Below are positions 58,830 to 64,000 of a DNA stretch of 64,000 bases, in pieces. The position numbers and the translations under genes are program-made. The notes beneath the pieces are model-generated. The model searched no databases. It worked only from the letters and a program-made list of their open reading frames with translations, and was not told where the DNA came from. Numbering within the stretch: the first letter of the stretch is position 1; each line of letters begins with the position of its first letter. The DNA comes from Daejeonella lutea (lineage in GTDB: Bacteria > Bacteroidota > Bacteroidia > Sphingobacteriales > Sphingobacteriaceae). The DNA lies in assembly GCF_900168015.1 (NCBI RefSeq), contig NZ_FUYR01000003.1, positions 62,001 to 126,000 on the forward strand. Reading direction: 5' to 3'.

Positions 58830-58990
58830 TTTACGTTGTACGTGATACGTTATACGTTTTCTAAACGCTGCGAAAAAGTTACCGATAACTATAGACGTTT
58901 ACACGTGAACTTATAACGTATCACGTACAACGTATAACTTTAAGCGTTAACACGTGAACGTACAACGTATCACGTAAAACGTACAACTTT
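58830..58990. repeat. Degenerate word dyad (ACGTTATACG family) with boundary motifs
   Basis: The left arm (58831-58855) has TACGTTGTACGTGATACGTT followed by the reversed motif GTTTTCTAAACGCT (58856-58869). After a 24-nt centre, the right side has the motif GACGTTTACACGTGAAC (58894-58910), words TATAACGTATCACGTACAAC and GTATAAC, the motif again as AGCGTTAACACGTGAAC (58943-58959), and words GTACAACGTATCACGTAAAA and CGTACAAC to 58990. It separates two plus-strand genes. Confidence 0.82.
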
Positions 58991-59024
58991 TTTCCTATTT
59001 TGCTTCCACCTAAACCACCATCAC

Positions 59025-59615
59025 ATGATCACCAAAGGACGCCTGGAAGCATTCAGCGATGCCGTTATCGCCATCATCATCACCATTATGGTATTGGAAC
59101 TTAAAGTTCCTCACGATGCCAGCGTGGAAGCATTAAAGCCACTGATCCCCATTTTTATAAGCTACATATTAAGCTTTATTTATATCGGCATTTACTGGAA
59201 CAATCATCATCATATGCTGCACGCAGCTAAATCCGTAAATGGAAGGGTCCTCTGGGCGAATATGCATTTACTGTTCTGGCTTTCAATGATACCATTTGTG
59301 ACAGCATGGATGGGGGAGAATCACTTTGAAATGTGGCCGGTTGTATTCTACGGGATCGTATTAATCCTGAATTCAATTGCATATTACATTTTAGCGCAAA
59401 CTCTTGTAAAACATCATGGTAAAGATTCGCTGATAGCAACTGCTGTAGGTCACGACCGGAAAGGTAAAGTCTCAACTGCGCTGTATGCGGTTGGTATTGG
59501 CTTAGCCTTTGTGAACGCCTGGATTGGGATTGCTGTGTATACTGTTGTAGCTATTATTTGGTTAATACCGGATACGAGGATTGAGAGGGTGCTGGTTGAA
59601 GGTGAGAAGCATTAA
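59025..59615 (+). CDS. TMEM175/DUF1211 family membrane protein
   Basis: A 196-residue integral membrane protein of the TMEM175 family. The RLEAFSDAVIAIIITIMVLELKVP stretch (about residues 5-28) carries the FSD motif that lines the pore in bacterial TMEM175 potassium channels, and five further hydrophobic segments follow. It is probably a K+ channel or related ion pathway. It is a single gene 34 bp after the end of the dyad. Confidence 0.88.
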   Translation: MITKGRLEAFSDAVIAIIITIMVLELKVPHDASVEALKPLIPIFISYILSFIYIGIYWNNHHHMLHAAKSVNGRVLWANMHLLFWLSMIPFVTAWMGENHFEMWPVVFYGIVLILNSIAYYILAQTLVKHHGKDSLIATAVGHDRKGKVSTALYAVGIGLAFVNAWIGIAVYTVVAIIWLIPDTRIERVLVEGEKH

Positions 59616-59629
59616 TTTTTCCGCTCATG

Positions 59630-59844
59630 GCCGTGGAATGGCCTAGTTCTTTTGCTTTAGGTCAAAAGAACCAAAACCCCACCGCTGCGTCTGCTGCTTC
59701 GGAAGCCACTACTGAGGCTCGGGTTGTGCAATCCGCACGAGCCGAGGCGGATAAAAACGTCAACGGAGATTCAGTGGTTTGGCTCAAGAAACGCACACAC
59801 CGTTTAGCTGGTGTAGAAGTGCTGGCCTGCGGTCCGCGGTGTGT
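59630..59844. repeat. Dispersed intergenic element, copy 2
   Basis: Diverged second copy of the element at 48905-49157. Matching blocks are TAGTTCTTTTGCTTTAGGTC plus AAAAGAACC as the head hairpin (59644-59672), CCACCGCTGCGTCTGCTGCT, GGCTCGGGTTGTGC/TCCGCAC, AACGGAGATTCAGTG (59762-59776), GGCTCAAGAAACGCACACA, TTAGCTGGTGTA and CCGCGGTGTGT (59834-59844). The CCTGCC palindromes seen in copy 1 are absent. Confidence 0.75.
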
Positions 59845-59851
59845 AGGTCTC

Positions 59852-59895
59852 CAGCTCCCCTTTTTTCAAGGGGAGCTGTCAGCTTCTTCAGCTGA
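59852..59895. repeat. Twin perfect hairpins
   Basis: CAGCTCCCC/GGGGAGCTG (59852-59860 / 59870-59878) with a T-rich loop, directly followed by TCAGCT/AGCTGA (59879-59884 / 59890-59895). This GGGGAGCTGTCAGC...GCTGACTGAGGGG arrangement is a widespread type of REP-like repeat. Confidence 0.7.
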
Positions 59896-60013
59896 CTGAG
59901 GGGTCTATTCGCCCAGTGTCCCTATCTGGAGCCGGGTCCGAATGGCTTCAGCCGGGCGGAGGGGGAAGATAAAATTCTCAATCAAAACGCTATTTTAGCA
60001 ATAAAAAACCTCC

Positions 60014-61315
60014 TTGCCCGAACCAGATCAAATTTCAAAAAAACGCTTAAAAGCAATCTTTGGCGGCAGCATCGGCAACCTCGTCGAATGGTACGACTGG
60101 TACGCCTACTCCGCATTTGCCTTATACTTTTCTGCTTCCTTTTTCCCTGCCGGGGATAAGACTGCACAGCTGCTGAATACCGCGGGTGTTTTTGCATTGG
60201 GATTTCTGATGCGGCCTATCGGTGGCTGGATGTTTGGCCGGATTGCGGATAAAGTAGGTCGCAAGCAGAGCATGACGCTTTCAGTGTTATTAATGTCCTT
60301 CGGTTCCCTGCTGATTGCTTTTATTCCAACATATAAGGATATCGGTATCGTCGCGCCGACCGTACTGCTCATCGCCAGGTTATTGCAGGGATTGAGTGTC
60401 GGCGGCGAGTACGGTGTTTCGGCAACTTACCTCAGCGAAATGGCCAGCAAGAACCGGCGAGGCTTCTATTCAAGCTTTCAATATGTTACCCTGATCGGCG
60501 GACAGTTAATTGCGCTCGGCATTCAGCTCATATTGCAGCGCTGGCTTTTAACCGAAGAGGAACTTCATGACTGGGGCTGGCGAATTCCCTTTATCATCGG
60601 GGCTATCCTTTCATTAGTCGCCCTTTACCTTCGCCAGAGCCTGTACGAAACCAAAGCCTTCGAAGCCCAGAGAAATAAACCCGACGAGCGCAAAGGAACA
60701 ATTAAAGAATTGCTGAAACATCCCCGTGCCCTGTTGACCGTCATCGGCCTCACCATGGGTGGAACCCTCGCGTTCTACACCTACACCACTTACATGCAAA
60801 AATTCCTGGTGAATACCGTGCATCTCAGTAAAAGCGAATCTACCCTCATCTCCTTCTGGAGCATGCTGATCTTCGCCCTGATGCAGCCCGCATTCGGTGC
60901 CCTGTCCGATCGTATCGGCCGCCGCCCTCTGCTCATCGGCTTTGGGGTTTTGGGAACAATATTTACTGTGCCACTGCTCACCACTCTCGGCCAAACCACC
61001 TCACAATACCAGGCATTCTTCCTCCTCCTCGCCGGACTGATAATCGTAAGCGGCTACACCAGTATCAATGCCATCGTTAAAGCCGAACTTTTCCCAGCCC
61101 AGATCCGGGCTCTGGGTGTAGGACTACCCTATGCGCTTACAGTAGCGATCTTCGGCGGTACTGCTGAGTACGTTGCCTTGTGGTTAAAAGGAATCGGAAA
61201 TGAGGAATGGTTTTACTGGTATATCACCGGGTGTATATTCTTGTCGCTGATTGTTTATGTGGGGATGAGGGATACGAAGGAGACGTCGGAGTTGGAGAAG
61301 GATGTGCAGGGATAA
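60014..61315 (+). CDS. MFS transporter (metabolite:H+ symporter family)
   Basis: A 433-residue major facilitator transporter with 12 predicted membrane segments. The N-terminal GGSIGNLVEWYDWYAYSAFALYFS is the signature of the metabolite/proline:H+ symporter group (ProP, KgtP, ShiA), and the cytoplasmic GRIADKVGRKQSM loop is present. The start is TTG 60014: an in-frame stop lies at 60002-60004, so no ATG is available upstream. It probably imports a small organic acid or osmolyte by proton symport. Confidence 0.88.
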   Translation: MPEPDQISKKRLKAIFGGSIGNLVEWYDWYAYSAFALYFSASFFPAGDKTAQLLNTAGVFALGFLMRPIGGWMFGRIADKVGRKQSMTLSVLLMSFGSLLIAFIPTYKDIGIVAPTVLLIARLLQGLSVGGEYGVSATYLSEMASKNRRGFYSSFQYVTLIGGQLIALGIQLILQRWLLTEEELHDWGWRIPFIIGAILSLVALYLRQSLYETKAFEAQRNKPDERKGTIKELLKHPRALLTVIGLTMGGTLAFYTYTTYMQKFLVNTVHLSKSESTLISFWSMLIFALMQPAFGALSDRIGRRPLLIGFGVLGTIFTVPLLTTLGQTTSQYQAFFLLLAGLIIVSGYTSINAIVKAELFPAQIRALGVGLPYALTVAIFGGTAEYVALWLKGIGNEEWFYWYITGCIFLSLIVYVGMRDTKETSELEKDVQG

Positions 61316-61384
61316 TATGTATTGCCAAATCTTTTATGCTACAATAATTCTTTTTGTAGTAGCTTACAACTTAACGCTGTGTAG

Positions 61385-63361
61385 ATGACAAGATTTTTTT
61401 ATTCCAGTTCTATTAGTTCCTTTTTAGAAGCACCAGAAAATGAAATACTCGGAATCCTTGCCAAGAATAATGAATTCGCGCTAGAGCAAACACAACGAGA
61501 TGCTTGGCAACAGGAAATTGAAATACTAAAGACTTCGCTAAAGTCATTTACAGGGGGGGTGTTCTTTGAGTACGCCATTCCAAGAATGGGACGAAGGGTG
61601 GACGTTATACTAATTATTCAAAGTGTGATATTTGTTGTCGAATTCAAAATTGGAGAAAAGGATTTTCTTTCTAGCGCTATCGACCAAGTATGGGATTACT
61701 CGCTTGATCTGAGAAATTTCCACGAGACCAGCCAGAATAATTTAATTGCTCCAATTTTAGTTGCAACTGCAGCAAGATCCATTCCTTATAATCTCTATGA
61801 AGATACTGCAAACGATAACTTATTGGTGCCGATAAAAGCAAATTCTACTACTCTTACCAGTAGCATCGAAAACGTACTGTCCGTTTCGAAAGGTAACCCA
61901 ATCTTTATGGAAGAATGGAGCAATGGTAGATATTCACCCACACCGACCATTATTGAAGCTGCAATTGCGCTATATAGCGAACATTCAGTAATCGATATAT
62001 CAAGGAGCGACGCTAGTGCTATTAATTTAACTGAGACAAGTAATGCTGTTTCAGAAGTTATTCGGGACGCGAAATCTAATTCAAAAAAAGCTATTTGTTT
62101 TGTTACAGGCGTTCCGGGGGCTGGTAAGACTTTAGTGGGGCTAGATATTGCGACACAAAACTTGAGCAAAAATGACAATTCCACTTCAGTATTTTTATCT
62201 GGAAACGGCCCCCTAGTAGCTGTACTCAGGGAAGCATTAACAAGAGACAAGGTTCGAAGGGAAAAACTAAACGGTAATAAAATAACGAAGGGAGAAGCCT
62301 TGCGGGGTGTGAAGACATTTATCCAAAATATACATCATTTCAGAGATGAATGTTTAGTTGATGAGAGTAGGGCTCCCTTTGATCATGTGGCTATTTTTGA
62401 TGAAGCTCAACGAGCATGGGATCAAGTCCAAACGGCAAATTTCATGCAAAGGAAAAAAGGCAAGCCAGGCTTTACTTTTTCCGAGCCAGAATTTTTGATC
62501 TCATGTTTAGACCGTCATAAAGATTGGGCTGTTATTGTTTGCTTGGTTGGCGGAGGCCAAGAAATTCACACTGGGGAGGGAGGCATAGCCGAGTGGATCG
62601 CATCATTAAATCGATCGTTCCCTCATTGGGAAGTGAATATTTCCTCGAGATTGATGGATAGCGAATACGCTGCTGGAAAAGCATTGCAGTTATTCACAAA
62701 CAAGTCGTCTGTTTCCGTGACGGATGAGTTGCATCTTGCAGTTTCGATGAGATCTTTCCGTGCAGAAAATGTATCCCATTTGGTAAAAAGCATATTGGAT
62801 TTTGAAATTACAGAAGCTCAAAAGAACTTAGCATTAATTAAAGACAAATACCCTTTGGTACTTACCAGAGATCTAGCAAAGGCCAAAGCATGGTTAAAGT
62901 CGAACGCTCGTGGAACAGAGCGGTATGGTATTGTTGCTTCGTCGCAAGCTCAAAGGTTGAAACCATATGCGATCGATATTAGAGTTCCCATCGATCCAGT
63001 ACATTGGTTTTTGGATCCGAAAGAAGATGTAAGGTCTTCGTATTATCTCGAAGATGCGGCAACAGAATTCCAAGTGCAAGGTTTAGAATTGGATTGGGCT
63101 TGCGTCACTTGGGACGGTGATTTCCGTTACTCCGATGATGGTTGGGCTCCCTTTTCGTTCGTTGGAGACAAATGGCAAAACATTAAAAAAGAAGCACGAC
63201 AACAATATATCAAAAACGCATACAGAGTCCTTTTGACGAGGGCTAGACAAGGTATGGTGATCGTCGTGCCTTTCGGGAGTAGTGAAGACAACACGAGAAG
63301 GCCGGAATATTATGATGGGACATTTAATTATCTTCAGAGTATCGATTTGGAAATGATTTAG
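61385..63361 (+). CDS. PD-(D/E)XK nuclease + DUF2075 superfamily 1 helicase-like protein
   Basis: A 658-residue fusion. The N-terminal part has the nuclease motif D73 ... E86-x-K88 ([17 protein letters not shown]). The second part has Walker A GVPGAGKT (242-249), Walker [10 protein letters not shown] (334-342, DE at 339-340), a [15 protein letters not shown] motif (386-400) and, near residues 625-640, [19 protein letters not shown], a superfamily 1 motif VI-like stretch, matching DUF2075. Such nuclease-helicase fusions occur in defence islands, but no partner gene is visible within the window. It lies alone at the end of the window with AT-richer coding sequence than its neighbours, consistent with acquisition by transfer. 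Confidence 0.88.
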   Translation: MTRFFYSSSISSFLEAPENEILGILAKNNEFALEQTQRDAWQQEIEILKTSLKSFTGGVFFEYAIPRMGRRVDVILIIQSVIFVVEFKIGEKDFLSSAIDQVWDYSLDLRNFHETSQNNLIAPILVATAARSIPYNLYEDTANDNLLVPIKANSTTLTSSIENVLSVSKGNPIFMEEWSNGRYSPTPTIIEAAIALYSEHSVIDISRSDASAINLTETSNAVSEVIRDAKSNSKKAICFVTGVPGAGKTLVGLDIATQNLSKNDNSTSVFLSGNGPLVAVLREALTRDKVRREKLNGNKITKGEALRGVKTFIQNIHHFRDECLVDESRAPFDHVAIFDEAQRAWDQVQTANFMQRKKGKPGFTFSEPEFLISCLDRHKDWAVIVCLVGGGQEIHTGEGGIAEWIASLNRSFPHWEVNISSRLMDSEYAAGKALQLFTNKSSVSVTDELHLAVSMRSFRAENVSHLVKSILDFEITEAQKNLALIKDKYPLVLTRDLAKAKAWLKSNARGTERYGIVASSQAQRLKPYAIDIRVPIDPVHWFLDPKEDVRSSYYLEDAATEFQVQGLELDWACVTWDGDFRYSDDGWAPFSFVGDKWQNIKKEARQQYIKNAYRVLLTRARQGMVIVVPFGSSEDNTRRPEYYDGTFNYLQSIDLEMI

Positions 63362-63580
63362 TTGAGGTCTATTTCAAGATTCAACCTGCCGAAAATACTT
63401 ATTGAACATTTTCGTTTTTAAAAGGGTGTCAAAGAACTACTAGATGTTACACTTCATCTGATGCACACACCCAAATATCCCCAACTTCCATCCCAACTCT
63501 CAAATTTTGACCGAAAATGACCGAAAATGACCGCCTGACCAGTCAAAATTTAGTCAAAACAGGGGTCAAATCTGTGTTTT

Positions 63581-63736
63581 GTTCGTACCTCCTTCGTACC
63601 TTGTTCGTCTAACATGCCGTTTAGACTACCGCCAGCGCAATATGAGACGAACATGGTACGAACTTGGACACTACTTGGTACGAAGGAGGTATGGGGAGGT
63701 GGGAGCCTTGATACTTAATACTTGATATTCAATACC
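63581..63736. repeat. Degenerate word dyad (TTCGTACC family) plus TATCAAG words
   Basis: The left arm (63581-63610) is GTTCGTACCTCCTTCGTACC then TTGTTCGTCT; the right arm (63645-63691) is AGACGAACATGGTACGAACT and ACTTGGTACGAAGGAGGTA, its reverse complement in degenerate form. The centre contains GCCGTTTAGACT (63617-63628), which resembles the AGCGTTTAGAAAC boundary motif. A run of CTTGATACTTAATACTTGAT words follows at 63708-63736, identical in type to those at metH. Confidence 0.75.
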
Positions 63737-64000
63737 ACTCCCATTCGCAAACCTCATCGTCCCTTTCCCGTAATCACAGCTTTTAAAAAGAGTACTTTCA
63801 GACCTTTGTGTAAACCCCTTAGTGTAAAAAGAGCTTCAGTGTGTTTTATATTTCCGGCAGTCCGGACAAAAAAATTTCAAACAGAGAAACTTGGAACTTT
63901 TTTCGACCTGTCTCTTACAAATTTAACTTTGATGATCACGTCGCGTGTTTACCTCCTTTTTTGCTAAATTTTAACCGTTCTGGGGAAGTTTCTGGCAGTT
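63737..64000. other. Unassigned region at window end
   Basis: No gene can be supported. TAACTTTG at 63924-63931 matches a -7 element and overlaps an ATG at 63932 that opens a frame of only 11 codons (MITSRVYLLFC). It could precede a gene that starts beyond the window. Confidence 0.35.

Noticed and set aside
63932-63967. An 11-codon leader peptide (MITSRVYLLFC) at the window end
   Set aside because: The only good -7 element (TAACTTTG, 63924-63931) abuts the ATG, so a transcript from it would start inside the frame; downstream sequence is outside the window.
63722-63967. An 81-codon protein at the window end
   Set aside because: It starts in the word repeat, has basic Phe/Lys-rich composition with no domain, and overlaps the promoter-like element; no supporting signal.

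Overview
The window reads as a chromosomal segment of a Bacteroidota bacterium, most likely family Sphingobacteriaceae (Pedobacter/Mucilaginibacter-like). Supporting features are TonB-dependent outer-membrane receptors with N-terminal carboxypeptidase-regulatory domains, a gliding-motility/T9SS type B C-terminal sorting domain, DUF4139, PepSY-like, DUF2490 and NamZ proteins, promoters of the Bacteroidota form TTTG-N19-22-TAnnTTTG, almost no Shine-Dalgarno sequences, and several lipoproteins with a Bacteroidota-type lipobox. This placement is inference from gene content; there is no rRNA in the window.

Layout. Positions 1-21 kb are mostly housekeeping: comB; the mazG-like/dtd/rsgA operon; a threonine operon (thrA-thrB-thrC plus a [2Fe-2S] protein) preceded by a Thr-rich leader peptide and attenuator; ferritin; metH-metF downstream of a SAM-I riboswitch; a Bax-inhibitor-1 protein; murQ; a C-terminal processing protease; the GTPases der and era; and tRNA-fMet plus tRNA-Glu under one promoter. 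Positions 21-34 kb hold cfa, an nhaA gene broken by an in-frame stop, secreted and outer-membrane proteins, a penicillin-acylase family enzyme and a MuiA/DUF4139 protein. Positions 34-48 kb hold small conserved genes (a SMUG2-type DNA glycosylase, DUF1810, a 40-residue membrane protein, Dabb, TerB-like, a BON+SH3 protein), a PQQ-type dehydrogenase fused to cytochrome c, an LpxH-like phosphoesterase, a GH1 beta-glycosidase with a glycosyltransferase, ThuA, a PadR/permease-prefix pair and an amidohydrolase. Positions 48-64 kb hold another TonB receptor, NamZ, a T9SS-sorted FG-GAP protein, an HxlR/nitroreductase pair, TMEM175 and MFS transport proteins, and a nuclease-helicase fusion of the DUF2075 type.

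The most unusual signal is non-coding. At least eight intergenic spaces carry large, degenerate inverted repeats. Each is made of short words about 7-9 nt long, repeated with variation (TATCAAG, GTTGACAGT, ACGTTATACG, GATTCAAGAGCCAG, GTTACCAG/TTGCC, TTCGTACC) in one arm and as reverse complements in the other. Loci with different words share a boundary motif close to AGCGTTTAGAAAC, and at 57.37-57.66 kb this motif recurs six times in tandem with variable word blocks between copies. One such dyad lies inside the 5' leader of metH between the SAM riboswitch and the start codon; another lies immediately beyond that riboswitch. A second, unrelated dispersed element is present in two diverged copies (48.9 and 59.6 kb), and several strong REP-like hairpin clusters occur at 41.0, 44.7 and 59.9 kb.

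Functional links. Amino-acid synthesis is under clear RNA-level control (threonine attenuation; SAM riboswitch for methionine synthase and MTHFR). MurQ and NamZ together suggest use of peptidoglycan-derived N-acetylmuramic acid. Divergent or autoregulated regulator/target pairs (HxlR-nitroreductase, PadR-permease prefix) have visible operator dyads.
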